Positions 34,798 through 43,485 are shown, counted from the first letter of the stretch. The stretch is 64,000 nt of DNA from Dolichospermum sp. LEGE 00240 (GCF_015207875.1 NZ_JADEVZ010000021.1:1-64000), one strand, 5' to 3'. Numbers and translations: made by a program. The notes: a model not told the origin generated them from the sequence alone.

Positions 34798-36003
34798 ATG
34801 TCGAAAATTCTAGTTATTGACGATGAGGAATCAGGACGAGATAATTTATTAGATATACTAGAAGCTGAGAATTTTGAAACTGTTACGGCTGCTAATGGTA
34901 AAATAGGCTTGGAAGTTGCTAGGTTAGAAGTTCCAGATTTAATTCTTTGTAATATAGTGATGCCAGAATTAGACGGTTATGGCGTGTTAAAAGCGTTGCG
35001 TCAGGAGCCATTAACATCAACTATTCCTTTTATTTTTTTGACTGCTAATACGGACAAATCCGATTTTCGTCAGGGGATAAATGTGGGTGCAGATGATTAT
35101 CTAAATAAGCCTTTTACGAGGGATGAATTATTAAGTGCTATTCTGAATAAGTTAGAAAAATATGCAAACCTAAAGCAAAACTGGTTGGTTGGTACTCATA
35201 AATTAACACCAAGAATGCAGTTAGTTTTAAATAATTTAACTCTAGCAATAAAAGAGAATAATTTTGATGGTTTTGAAGTTCATTATCAACCAATTGTTGA
35301 TATCAATACTGGGAGAATTACTTCCGCAGAAAGCTTGTTGCGATGGCAAAGTCCCGAACTGGGAAGAGTTGCACCACGGGAATTTATTCTTTTAGCAGAG
35401 TCTAATGGCTTAATTATTGATATTGGTAATTGGGTGTTAAAAACCGTTTGCCAACAAATGCAAGTTTGGCAAGATATTGGCATTCATGACTTAACGATAG
35501 CGGTGAATCTGTCACCTTTGGAATTTAACCAGCTAGATTTAATTCCCAAGGTTATCCACTTGATATCTAGCCATAATATTCAATCAAATTTTCTAGAGCT
35601 TGAATTAACCGAAAGCATGATTATGGAAGATATGAATGTGGCTATAACTGCTATGGAAAAATTACGCTCTTTAGGGATAAAAATTACCATTGATGATTTT
35701 GGAGTGAGTAATAATTCATTAATGTATCTTAAACAGTTGCCAATGGATACACTCAAAATTGATCGTGACTTTATTCAAAATATTAATGATGACTACCGCA
35801 AAGCAGCAATTACCAAAAGCTTGATTCAATTAGGACATGATTTGAATCTGAAAATTATTTCTAAAGGGGTAGAAACTGAGCCAGAATTGGCATTTCTACG
35901 AGAAAATAACTGTGATGCAATCCAAGGTTTTATATATAGTCCAGCATTACCTGCGTTAGAATTTCAAAAGCTGTTATTCACGAATAAGTTTTTTTCTATT
36001 TAG
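34798..36003 (+). CDS. Response receiver-EAL domain protein with degenerate sites
   Basis: A 401-residue protein. The receiver domain (1-120) keeps the acidic pair VIDDEE, LTAN and NKPF, but the phospho-acceptor position reads CNIVMPELDG, Asn 52 instead of Asp. The EAL domain (about 150-395) keeps NLSPLEF, LELTES, DDFG and TLKIDR, but EAL is ESL (178-180), the loop after DDFG is VSNNSL, and the AEGVET motif reads SKGVET. Phosphodiesterase activity on c-di-GMP is therefore doubtful; binding remains possible. The start at 34798 has GAGG seven bases upstream. The stop TAG coincides with a repeat element end. Confidence 0.85.
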   Translation: MSKILVIDDEESGRDNLLDILEAENFETVTAANGKIGLEVARLEVPDLILCNIVMPELDGYGVLKALRQEPLTSTIPFIFLTANTDKSDFRQGINVGADDYLNKPFTRDELLSAILNKLEKYANLKQNWLVGTHKLTPRMQLVLNNLTLAIKENNFDGFEVHYQPIVDINTGRITSAESLLRWQSPELGRVAPREFILLAESNGLIIDIGNWVLKTVCQQMQVWQDIGIHDLTIAVNLSPLEFNQLDLIPKVIHLISSHNIQSNFLELELTESMIMEDMNVAITAMEKLRSLGIKITIDDFGVSNNSLMYLKQLPMDTLKIDRDFIQNINDDYRKAAITKSLIQLGHDLNLKIISKGVETEPELAFLRENNCDAIQGFIYSPALPALEFQKLLFTNKFFSI

Positions 36004-36075
36004 GGTTTACTGAATAAGTTGTCTGTGAGGGGAGGTGACAGGTGCTACGCCACGGGGACAGGTGACAGTTTCGAG
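36001..36075. repeat. Element end, TAGGGTTTGCTGAA family
   Basis: TAGGGTTTACTGAATAAGTT, then GTGACAGGTGCTACGCCACG, matches the inverted right end of 42289-42504 over about 60 bp. It begins exactly at the stop codon of the upstream gene. An opposite end was not found; 36076-36513 contains no supported gene but a copy of the AATCAGGATGTCCAGGAT repeat at 36279-36314. Confidence 0.65.
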
Positions 36076-36513
36076 GAAGAAATTGCTTTACCTGGTTATG
36101 TAGCGAGGTTAATTGATGCTTTGATCCGTCAAACATCAATTGCTTTCGGTTTACCATTACATATATTTAATGTAAAGCATTATGCTGTTATTCCAGGTTT
36201 AATAACAATACAACCATATAAAAGATAATTAGTGTATTTTTGATCCTTGATTCAGGGGTGAACACAGATTTTTTGTCAGAATCAGGATGTCCAGGATTTG
36301 AGGATGTACAGGATGTAATGGCTCATTTGTTTGTTGGTGGTTAATGTTGTAATTGTCTGATAGCGTAGCGTGGCGTTAGCCATATCAGAATAAACAAAAT
36401 CATCCCCACATTTTCCTTAACGGGTGACAAGGCGGTTGAAGATGAGATGTGGCAATAATTTGAGAAAATAAGGGAGTAAAAAAATAGGGACAAAGAAGCC
36501 CCCGAAGCAAAAA

Positions 36514-36675
36514 ATGTTACCACAATCATATCAAACAATTTTCCGAAAGCATTTGAGTGAACAGCAGTATTTGACACTAGAGATATTGTTGTTATTAATA
36601 CAGGCTCATCGGCAACTAACCCATAAGCGACTCCTACGGAGTGCTTCGCTATCGCCGATGGAAATACAGATTTAA
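36514..36675 (+). pseudogene. N-terminal fragment of an IS4-type transposase
   Basis: A 53-codon frame starting MLPQSYQTIFRKHLSEQQYL then TLEILLLLIQAHRQL resembles the N-terminus of cyanobacterial IS4-family transposases. It then runs into repeat DNA (CGACTCCTACGGAGTGCTTC) and a stop. The remaining 350-400 residues are absent. Confidence 0.55.
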
Positions 36676-36887
36676 TTGTTGCTTTCTATCAACGATAATT
36701 TACGTTTATTTTGCATACATTCACGCCAATAAAGATTAATTAAATTCAAATAAGAAATACCTGTTTCTTGAGCTATTTCTTCAAAGTATTGAATAATATC
36801 CTTTCCTAAATCAATTGTAACTTGTTCTTTTAATTGTTTAGAATAGGGATTTTTGACGGATTTAGAAAAATCATAATTTTCTCTCAT
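36672..36887 (-). CDS. BrnA-like antitoxin
   Basis: A 71-residue protein with the ribbon-helix-helix-type core KEQVTIDLGKDIIQYFEEIA then TGISYLNLINLYWREC. BrnA antitoxins have this layout and follow brnT; here its ATGA start overlaps the stop of the broken brnT upstream. It may still bind DNA. Confidence 0.7.
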   Translation of the reverse strand: MRENYDFSKSVKNPYSKQLKEQVTIDLGKDIIQYFEEIAQETGISYLNLINLYWRECMQNKRKLSLIESNN

Positions 36888-37073
36888 AGGAACTCCTGAT
36901 ATTGTTTCTGTTCTAGTTTATTTGCTTTCCTTGCTGAAATAATCCTAATTATTGGATCATTTTCTCGATAACAATGACAAACAACTAAAAGGCGATAATA
37001 AACACTGATTCCATGCTTTTGAATATTACTCTCGGCTTTTTGTGAATCCCAAGTAAATTCTAACTTAATTCAT
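36884..37073 (-). pseudogene. brnT toxin gene with internal deletion
   Basis: The minus strand reads LEFTWDSQKAESNIQKHGIS directly joined to RLLVVCHCYRENDPIIRIIS and ARKANKLEQKQYQEFL. In BrnT about 35 residues normally separate these halves. The start is also damaged: ATGAA is followed by TTAA before the expected frame, so a 4-bp insertion is likely. The toxin is probably dead. Confidence 0.7.
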
Positions 37074-37139
37074 TATTATACTAAATTTTAAATTTCTATT
37101 CCTAAAATTTACATTATGATTATGTCACAAGTTACGGGA

Positions 37140-37305
37140 TTATTAAGGCGATCGCATTAGGTCTGGGTATAGGCGATCGCACCCCACATCCCCAAACAGC
37201 GATTCCTAGGTCGCGCAACGCTCACGCACACAACCACCCTAATTTTCAACGAACTGCTTGCAGCAGCGCTTCGCTATCGCACTCCCAACTTATTCCTAAA
37301 TTTTT
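37140..37305. repeat. Interspersed repeat cluster (GCTTGCAGCAGCGCTTCGCT)
   Basis: Contains AACGAACTGCTTGCAGCAGC, GCTTCGCTATCGCA, CGATTCCTAGGTCGCGC and CCCAACTTATTCCTAAA blocks plus HIP1 sites. The same blocks recur at about 38150-38260, 39325-39485 and 40060-40165. Confidence 0.75.
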
Positions 37306-37306
37306 A

Positions 37307-37705
37307 TCACAACCAATTTTCTAATTTAAGTTCTTCAATTCTTAATAAATCAGAATCATTAGAAACGAGAATTAAATCACGGACAATTGCTGTAGCTGCT
37401 ATTAAAACATCAGCATCTTGGATAGGAGTACCTTTAGCTTTTAATTTGGCATGAATTTCACAGGATTTTTCAATAATTTCTAAATCATCTAAAAATAATG
37501 TTTGATATTTTTGAAAAAAAATATGAAATTCAGACAATTGCTTGACAGCATTAATAGATAAAAGTCCTCTCTTGATTTCATAATAAGTAATGCAGCTAAT
37601 AAATACCATTCCTCCCTGAATATTGACTTCTCGGAGTTTATTATCCACAATGGTATTCTTTTTCAAAATGTAACTAACGATATTTGAATCCAGTAAATAA
37701 TTCAC
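37307..37705 (-). CDS. VapC-type PIN toxin
   Basis: A 132-residue PIN-domain ribonuclease. The acidic sites are visible: MNYLLDSNIVSYIL (Asp 6), ITYYEIKRGL (Glu near 43), PIQDADVLIAATA (Asp near 97-99) and VSNDSDLLRI (Asp near 117-119). It is preceded 4 bp upstream by its putative antitoxin gene in the same operon. Confidence 0.88.
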   Translation of the reverse strand: MNYLLDSNIVSYILKKNTIVDNKLREVNIQGGMVFISCITYYEIKRGLLSINAVKQLSEFHIFFQKYQTLFLDDLEIIEKSCEIHAKLKAKGTPIQDADVLIAATAIVRDLILVSNDSDLLRIEELKLENWL

Positions 37706-37709
37706 GGTT

Positions 37710-38006
37710 TTATTTTCCTGCTACTGCTGCATCAAAAATCGCTATTTCTTCTGGTGTTAAATCGTTTAATGTCCCAGCAACAGCTTCTAATACAAGAATT
37801 TTATCAATTCTTCTGGTTAAATCATGTTCTTTAATTGCTCTCATTTCTTCTGGGGAAAATCTGCTAAATAATTCCATTAACATTTGGGTCATTTCATATT
37901 GATCTAACTTCACCATGTAGAAGCTACTACCCCGAAATAGTTTATCTACAACATGAGAAATGCGTTCTGTTAGTTCTTGTTGATAGTCGGTTAATTGTTC
38001 TTGCAT
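37710..38006 (-). CDS. Putative antitoxin of the VapC-type toxin
   Basis: A 98-residue acidic helical protein (QEQLTDYQQELTERISHVVD; EAVAGTLNDLTPEEIAIFDA). It lacks a recognisable AbrB, RHH or Phd motif; the antitoxin role is inferred from its position directly ahead of the VapC-type gene and from the 4-bp spacing. Confidence 0.6.
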   Translation of the reverse strand: MQEQLTDYQQELTERISHVVDKLFRGSSFYMVKLDQYEMTQMLMELFSRFSPEEMRAIKEHDLTRRIDKILVLEAVAGTLNDLTPEEIAIFDAAVAGK

Positions 38007-38431
38007 GATGTTTACTCTATTTGTACTTTGGAAAAATCTAATTCTTATTTATATTATATCGTTCAATAAATTAATTTTTTAACCCACATTCCGCACCCTG
38101 GGGTGTCACATGGTATTATCACTTAATCGCTCACAACTACCCCAATTTTAAGCGAACTGCTTGCAGCAGCGCTTTGCTATCGCTTTCCCAACTTATTCCT
38201 AAACAGCGATTCCTAGGTCGCGCTTCGCTATCGCTCACAACTACCCCATTTGAGGCGAACTGACATATTCCCAACATCCGGAAAAAGCGATACCTATGTC
38301 TTTGACAGGTTAATCAAAGAGAAATTACAGCAAAATTCAGGAGTCACCGAGTCAGGAATAAAACTTTTTTCCCTGAATTAGAAGCACCTCCTGATAACGA
38401 AAAGCGGTTGGGTTTCATACTTCAACCCAAC
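38007..38431. repeat. Repeat-filled intergenic region
   Basis: No gene. Copies of GCTTGCAGCAGCGCTTTGCT, CGATTCCTAGGTCGCGCTTC and CCCAACTTATTCCTAAA (about 38150-38260), then a hairpin GGTTGGGTT...AACCCAACC at about 38407-38433 that could terminate the minus-strand gene at 38432. Confidence 0.65.
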
Positions 38432-38974
38432 CTACGGGAGAGCGCTCATACTATTAGTAATAGTCCAAATATCCACTAAAAGCAATAATAAAGTACAACC
38501 AAATAAAATGATGTACATCCAAGGTTGTGAGAAAGGGTTAACATCATGAGTATTAATATTAGTTTTTTCTTGAACAATCTTAAGTAACCGAGATAAACCA
38601 GCTATACGCATGGGTAATAAATAACCTTTACCATCATGACTGATAAAATAATAGACTAATCCACCTTGACCAGTAGTACGTGGTTTTAAATCTTTAATAT
38701 CTGACCACAGCAAAGACCAACCAGGAAGGAAAAAGCGTGGTATCCACACTGGATAAGTGACTTGAATTTTTTCCTCATCTGCTATCACTCTTTCCGAAAG
38801 TACAGCATATAAAATTGCAAACCCAGTGATAATTCCTATGATTAATAATGATGGGGGAACAGAGGCAGAAGTAATTTTAGCTAAAATAGGTAAAGGAAAT
38901 GTTAAGGCTATATATAATGTTAATAATGTGATCCGAATGATGGGGGATAAGTGAAAAATAGAATTTGCAGTCAT
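38432..38974 (-). CDS. Hypothetical membrane protein with PH-like segment
   Basis: A 180-residue protein with three predicted membrane helices: about 12-32 (ITLLTLYIALTFPLPILA), 42-62 (LLIIGIITGFAILYAVL) and 152-172 (MYIILFGCTLLLLLVDIW). Between them residues 65-140 (SLLWSDIKDLKPRTTGQGGL) resemble a small bacterial PH-like soluble domain. Function unknown; no clear partner. Confidence 0.7.
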   Translation of the reverse strand: MTANSIFHLSPIIRITLLTLYIALTFPLPILAKITSASVPPSLLIIGIITGFAILYAVLSERVIADEEKIQVTYPVWIPRFFLPGWSLLWSDIKDLKPRTTGQGGLVYYFISHDGKGYLLPMRIAGLSRLLKIVQEKTNINTHDVNPFSQPWMYIILFGCTLLLLLVDIWTITNSMSALP

Positions 38975-39491
38975 GGCAGTTATTGAAAATGAAGTTAGCT
39001 ATATTTATGATAACTGATTTTATTTTATTTTTGTGATTTTACTATTTACAGCTTTTGAATAGAATATGACTTTGTTCTCAACAAAGTAAGAAATATGTTA
39101 CCAAAAATTGATTAAGCATTTGCTGAATTAGCAACAAAATAAATAGTTCTAATTCTCGAGAGAAAAAAGTGCTAGTTGTTTAGATATCTCTTGACATTTG
39201 AGTTTATTTCCGGGAATTAACTTGAAAAGACAACTCCCAAGTTCTTGTGCAAGTAATACAGGAAGTGCATTATTATCATACAGCGATCGCCTATAAATTT
39301 CTTATCCTTTGCGATTTCTTGGTGGCGCTTACGCGAACTGCTTGCAGCAGCACTTCGCTATCGCTCACAAACCCCTAATTTTAAACGAACTGCTTACAGC
39401 AGTGCTTCGCTATCGCACACAACCCCCAATTTTAAACGATTCCTAGGTCGCGCTTCGCTATCGCCCTCCCAACTTATTCCTAAATATCGCA
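38975..39491. other. Intergenic region ending in a repeat cluster
   Basis: No gene. The first 300 bases are plain AT-rich DNA. From about 39325 to 39485 there are three imperfect copies of the GAACTGCTT(G/A)CAGCAG / CTTCGCTATCGC block, the last with CGATTCCTAGGTCGCGCTTC. Confidence 0.6.
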
Positions 39492-39761
39492 CTATGGAAA
39501 ATTTTTGTAGAATCCTTCGCGACTTTCTATTTTGAGAATTTCAATAACTTCTTCATTCCAGAAAATCCCGATACGGTAACTGTAATCAAATTTAATGCGA
39601 TAGTATCCTGAAAAGCCTTTTAGTGGTTCAAGATCAGGGATTTCGGATAGTGTTTCAGAAGTTTCAATTGCTTCAATACATTTTCTAACTTTTGCAAGAA
39701 TTTTTTGGTCGTTAATTTTATCTAGATCTTTTTTAAAGCGTTTGGCAATTTCATACTTCAT
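39492..39761 (-). CDS. RelE/ParE-family toxin
   Basis: An 89-residue protein: MKYEIAKRFKKDLDKINDQK, LEPLKGFSGYYRIKFDYSYR and VIEILKIESREGFYKNFP, the compact RelE/YafQ-like fold with the basic G-x-Y-R-I-x-x-x-x-Y-R-I pattern. Likely a ribosome-dependent or gyrase-targeting toxin. It overlaps its upstream partner gene by 4 bp. Confidence 0.82.
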   Translation of the reverse strand: MKYEIAKRFKKDLDKINDQKILAKVRKCIEAIETSETLSEIPDLEPLKGFSGYYRIKFDYSYRIGIFWNEEVIEILKIESREGFYKNFP

Positions 39762-39985
39762 GAAGGCAAACTCTCCAAAAGAGACTGAGACTCTAATTCA
39801 GATAAAAAGCCTTCTTTGCGAGAATTTTCACAAGCTAAATATAAAATAAAGTCTTCCAATTCAGACGAATTATTTTGAAATAAAAGCTGTAAAAAACCTT
39901 GTCGAATTTCTAGGGGCAAGGTTTGAAACAGGCTATAAAAACCTGTGCTAGTTAGCAAAGATTCTCCAATTTCTGCTTGACTCAT
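39758..39985 (-). CDS. Antitoxin partner of the RelE-type toxin
   Basis: A 75-residue acidic helical protein (FQTLPLEIRQGFLQLLFQNN; EDFILYLACENSRKEGFL). It is not recognised by motif; the role is inferred from the overlapping position ahead of the toxin gene. Confidence 0.62.
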   Translation of the reverse strand: MSQAEIGESLLTSTGFYSLFQTLPLEIRQGFLQLLFQNNSSELEDFILYLACENSRKEGFLSELESQSLLESLPS

Positions 39986-40283
39986 GGTTGTTTTTTTCCT
40001 TGTCTATGACGGTCTTTATTTAAATTATATCGCCATTAAGCTTTATAAAAAAATCAGCGACCGCAATTTTAGACGATTCCTAGGTCGCGCTTCGCTATCG
40101 CACACAACCACCCTAATTCTAAATGAACTGCTTGCAGCAGCGCTTCGCTATCGCACACAACCCCAATTTTAAACGATCGCCTATTTTTCTTGATTCAGAG
40201 GTGAACACAGATAAACGCGGATTAACACGGATTTTTTGTCTGAATCAGGATGTCCAGGACTTGAGGATGTACAGGATGTAATT
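39986..40283. repeat. Repeat cluster downstream of the RelE module promoter
   Basis: No gene. GATTCCTAGGTCGCGCTTCG and GAACTGCTTGCAGCAGCGCT copies at about 40072-40165, HIP1 sites, then the GAATCAGGATGTCCAGGACT repeat at 40242-40277. Confidence 0.65.
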
Positions 40284-40497
40284 TATCTCAATTTTTTCAT
40301 CGAGTTGTACTAAATCCTTTCCCGGTTTGGCAGCCAGCTTCAAAAGAGCATTTTCAGCCGCGTTGAGACGTTGTTCTAAACCTCGGAGTTGAGAATTAGC
40401 GAAGTTTTCGGAGTCTTGTTTGCCCAATTCTTCTACGACTCTGGCCAGTCTATCATCACACCCATCTTTCTACTGCACATAAACGATGATCTGGCTG
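40284..40497 (-). pseudogene. Frameshifted gene remnant, possibly a transposase
   Basis: The minus strand reads QPDHRLCAVERWV, then after a frameshift CDDRLARVVEELGKQDSENF, ANSQLRGLEQRLNAAENALL and KLAAKPGKDLVQLDEKIE, before entering a repeat. It looks like the middle of a longer coding sequence, perhaps an IS transposase; the family is not certain. From 40498 to 40753 nothing else is seen. Confidence 0.4.
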
Positions 40498-40753
40498 TGT
40501 GATAATGTATGTCGTCTATTCGCTCTGAACTTATTTCCACTGTTTTATTCCCCTTCCCCTCAACTCCCCTGATAATACCCTACTCCTCTCCCGCTTCAAT
40601 CCTTCCTTCGCTCTGTGGAGAACAAAATCTCTGTCTTCCTTTTTCTTCAAGACTTTAATTCCTGTTGTCTATTCAAAATCAGCGAACGGACAGTTTACAA
40701 ATAGCCAACCATAATTATATTAAATACAGTGTCTCCATCTAAACTCACTGAGT

Positions 40754-42130
40754 ATGACCGCATCAACAGCCGTAAATCCTTATTTAGCGGGCAACTTTGC
40801 CCCCATAAACACCGAAATATCTACTGATACCTTGGAAGTTATTGGAGAAATCCCTCCAGCATTATCAGGGATGTTTGTTCGTAATGGACCCAACCCGCAA
40901 TGGAGTCCTCTTGGTCAATATCACTGGTTTGATGGTGATGGAATGTTGCATGGTGTCCAAATTAAGGACGGGAAAGCCACCTATCACAATCGCTATGTGA
41001 GAACTAGAGGATGGAAGATTGAACATGAAGCGGGTAAAGCTGTGTGGAGTGGACTTTTAGAACCACCGCAAATGGACAACCCTCACGGACCGGGGAAAAA
41101 TACCGCTAATACAGCTTTGGTGTGGCACAATCAACAGCTTTTAGCACTATGGGAAGGAGGTGCGCCTCATCACATCAACATTCCCGATTTAGCAACTATT
41201 GGGGAACATACCTATAATGATAAACTGGTTTCCCCCTTTACTGCCCATCCCAAGGTAGATCCCGTCACTGGGGAGATGATGTTTTTTGGTTACGGTTTGA
41301 GACCACCTTATCTACAATATGGCGTAGTTTCCGCCCAAGGTGAGTTATTACGAACAGTACCGATAGAAATACCCACAGCGGTGATGATGCACGATTTCGC
41401 CATTACGGAAAATTATACCATTTTCATGGATTTACCTCTGACATTTAGTGTCGAGCGAATGCAGCAGGGAGAACCAATGATGATGTTTGAGAGCGATCGC
41501 CCCAGTCGTTTTGGTATAATGCCTCGTCATGGTGACAACAGTAATATTCGGTGGTTTGAAAGTCCCTCTTGCTATGTCTTCCACACCCTCAATGCTTACG
41601 AAACTGGAGACGAAGTGGTACTTATCGCTTGTCGCATGAATTCTACTAATGTCCTGGTTTCTGACAATACACACCGTGAGGAAAAAGGAGACATTCCTTA
41701 TTTACATCGTTGGCGGTTTAACCTTTCTACAGGTGCAGTTACTGAAGAAAAACTCGATGACGTACCGGGAGAATTTCCCCGTGTCAACGAAAACCTGTTA
41801 GGGAGAAAAACCCAATATGGCTATGTAGGAAAAATGGCAAATAGTCAAAATCCCTTATTTGATGGTCTAATCAAATATGATTTTGAAAATGGTACGTCCC
41901 AAACCCATGAATTTGGTAAAAATCGTTATGGTGGAGAAGCCGTGTTTGCACCTCATCCTCATGGTACTGCTGAAGATGCAGGATGGTTAGTAACATTTGT
42001 TTATGATGAAAATTCCCAAACATCAGAACTCGTAATTATTAACGCCCAAGATATCACCAGTGAACCCATAGCGCGGGTAATAATTCCCCAGCGTGTCCCC
42101 TACGGATTTCATGGTATTTGGATCTCGTAA
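40754..42130 (+). CDS. Carotenoid oxygenase (RPE65/CCD family)
   Basis: A 458-residue seven-bladed propeller dioxygenase. Start of the domain PPALSGMFVRNGPNPQW and the FDGDGMLHGVQI motif are typical. The four iron-binding His are seen in FTAHPKVDP, AVMMHDFAIT, CYVFHTLNAYE and YGFHGIWIS (the last near the C-terminus). It cleaves carotenoids or apocarotenoids to aldehydes; whether it is of the apocarotenoid 15,15' or the 9,10 type is not clear from sequence. Confidence 0.9.
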   Translation: MTASTAVNPYLAGNFAPINTEISTDTLEVIGEIPPALSGMFVRNGPNPQWSPLGQYHWFDGDGMLHGVQIKDGKATYHNRYVRTRGWKIEHEAGKAVWSGLLEPPQMDNPHGPGKNTANTALVWHNQQLLALWEGGAPHHINIPDLATIGEHTYNDKLVSPFTAHPKVDPVTGEMMFFGYGLRPPYLQYGVVSAQGELLRTVPIEIPTAVMMHDFAITENYTIFMDLPLTFSVERMQQGEPMMMFESDRPSRFGIMPRHGDNSNIRWFESPSCYVFHTLNAYETGDEVVLIACRMNSTNVLVSDNTHREEKGDIPYLHRWRFNLSTGAVTEEKLDDVPGEFPRVNENLLGRKTQYGYVGKMANSQNPLFDGLIKYDFENGTSQTHEFGKNRYGGEAVFAPHPHGTAEDAGWLVTFVYDENSQTSELVIINAQDITSEPIARVIIPQRVPYGFHGIWIS

Positions 42131-42135
42131 TTAGG

Positions 42136-42242
42136 TAGGTTGGGTTGACGTATGTTACCCAACATTATTAATCCTTTTGTTGATTAATCTTTTTGTTGAT
42201 TAATCTTTTTGTTGGGTTGCGCTGTCGCTTAACCCAACCTAC
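42136..42242. repeat. AACCCAACCTAC palindrome with internal tandem repeat
   Basis: GTAGGTTGGGTTGACG at the left and CTTAACCCAACCTAC at the right form a long hairpin. Inside, TTGTTGATTAATC(C/T)TT is repeated three times. A shorter copy is at 43374-43468. It may act as terminator for the carotenoid oxygenase gene. Confidence 0.8.
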
Positions 42243-42288
42243 ATTTAGATTATTTAGATCATTTTTTAAATTGGTATTATTTTCTATT

Positions 42289-42504
42289 TAGGGCTTGCTG
42301 AAAAAATGTAAAACGTAAATGAATCAAAGGTTTGAGGTTGATAAAAAGGAAAATAGGTGCAAGGTTTTTGAGGGGGGTAGTACCAAAACGGAGTATTTTA
42401 CCTCTAATAAACTTAAAAGTTTGGGAATGACAGATACCTGAAACTGTCCCCGTGGCGTAGCACCTGTCACCTCCCTTCACAGACAACTTTTTCAGCAAAC
42501 CCTA
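42289..42504. mobile_element. MITE-like element, TAGGG(C/T)TTGCTGAAAAA family
   Basis: Left end TAGGGCTTGCTGAAAAA and right end TTTTTCAGCAAACCCTA are inverted complements. The flanks TATTTA (42285-42290) and TATTTA (42503-42508) look like a target duplication. No transposase frame inside. The last three bases (CTA) are the stop codon of the hydrolase gene on the minus strand. Other ends of the family are at 14994, 29838, 34692 and 36001. Confidence 0.78.
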
Positions 42505-43332
42505 TTTAGTAGGATTTTTCTCAACTAAATCAGCGAACTTTTTTAATATTTCCCAATACCTTTCACCTGCAACAAAGGATAAATCATTGTGGCTGGCTTT
42601 ATCTACCCAAAAAGAAAGTTTGGGAGATGATACAGCAGCAAATAATTTTTCTCCATGACTAAAAGGAATAATTTCATCAGATTTACCATGAATGATCAAA
42701 ACTGGATATTTGACTTTTTTGATTTTGTCGAGGTTAGTAAATTTATCAAATGGTAAAATTGGTACAGGAACAACTACTCGAAAAATAGAAGTAAAGCTAC
42801 TTTCAACTATTAACCCAGCTACAGGGTTTTTAGATGCTAAATCTACGGCTGAACCACCACCAACGGAACGCCCAAAAACTATAATTTGTTGAGGAGAAAT
42901 CTTTAATTTTTGGATTAAATAATTGTAAGCAGTATCAATATCTTGATAAGCAGCTTTTTCTGTAGGAGTTCCTTCACTTGTTCCATAACCGCGATAATCA
43001 TAAGCAAAGACACTAAAACCCAAATCTCGGATTTTTTGTAAATGTGGTTTTATATATCCCAAATCTTCAGCATTACCATGGGCATAAAGAATGGTATATT
43101 TAGCTTGAGAATTTGGTAAATAGATTGCAGAAATATGTTTATTCTCTGCGGTTTCTATCTTGAGAATATCCTGATTATCTTGATAGCTGGATGGTTGAGG
43201 GAGAAAAATCATGCTGTCAGCGCGGAAATACACATAGACAGCAAAAAACGCGTAAATAAAAATGAGAGATTTTAACATTCGCTTCCAATTTAAATCGCCG
43301 ATAAGCAATTTTTTTAATTGCTGTTTATCCAT
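42502..43332 (-). CDS. Alpha/beta hydrolase, membrane-anchored (BEM46-like)
   Basis: A 276-residue protein with an N-terminal membrane helix (about 20-37, KSLIFIYAFFAVYVYF). The hydrolase domain has oxyanion motif YAHGNAED, DYRGYGTSEG, nucleophile elbow GRSVGGG (Ser near 152), acid HGKSDEIIP (Asp near 222) and SHND (His near 250). Substrate unknown. The 3' end is fused to a MITE end which provides the TAG stop, so the original C-terminus may have been slightly longer or different. Confidence 0.85.
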   Translation of the reverse strand: MDKQQLKKLLIGDLNWKRMLKSLIFIYAFFAVYVYFRADSMIFLPQPSSYQDNQDILKIETAENKHISAIYLPNSQAKYTILYAHGNAEDLGYIKPHLQKIRDLGFSVFAYDYRGYGTSEGTPTEKAAYQDIDTAYNYLIQKLKISPQQIIVFGRSVGGGSAVDLASKNPVAGLIVESSFTSIFRVVVPVPILPFDKFTNLDKIKKVKYPVLIIHGKSDEIIPFSHGEKLFAAVSSPKLSFWVDKASHNDLSFVAGERYWEILKKFADLVEKNPTK

Positions 43333-43373
43333 GATAGAGAAATAATAAATTACAGCGATTTTCGGGTAAATTC

Positions 43374-43468
43374 CGTAGGTTGGGTTGACGCAAGGAAACC
43401 CGACATTATTAATCTTTTTGTTAATTAATCCTTTTGTTGGGTTGCGCTGTCGCTTAACCCAACCTACA
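43374..43468. repeat. AACCCAACCTAC palindrome, second copy
   Basis: GTAGGTTGGGTTGACG ... CTTAACCCAACCTAC, same family as 42136-42242 but with fewer internal repeats. It lies between two co-directional minus-strand genes. Confidence 0.8.
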
Positions 43469-43485
43469 ATTTTATTAACATCAAA

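Noticed and set aside
36019-36228. 69-codon frame after the receiver-EAL gene
   Set aside because: Its first third is translated from the MITE end; the rest resembles nothing and has no start signal of its own.
42136-42242. Classical rho-independent terminator after the carotenoid oxygenase gene
   Set aside because: The palindrome is a dispersed repeat with a long loop and without a terminal T-run; it is listed as repeat with only a possible terminator role.
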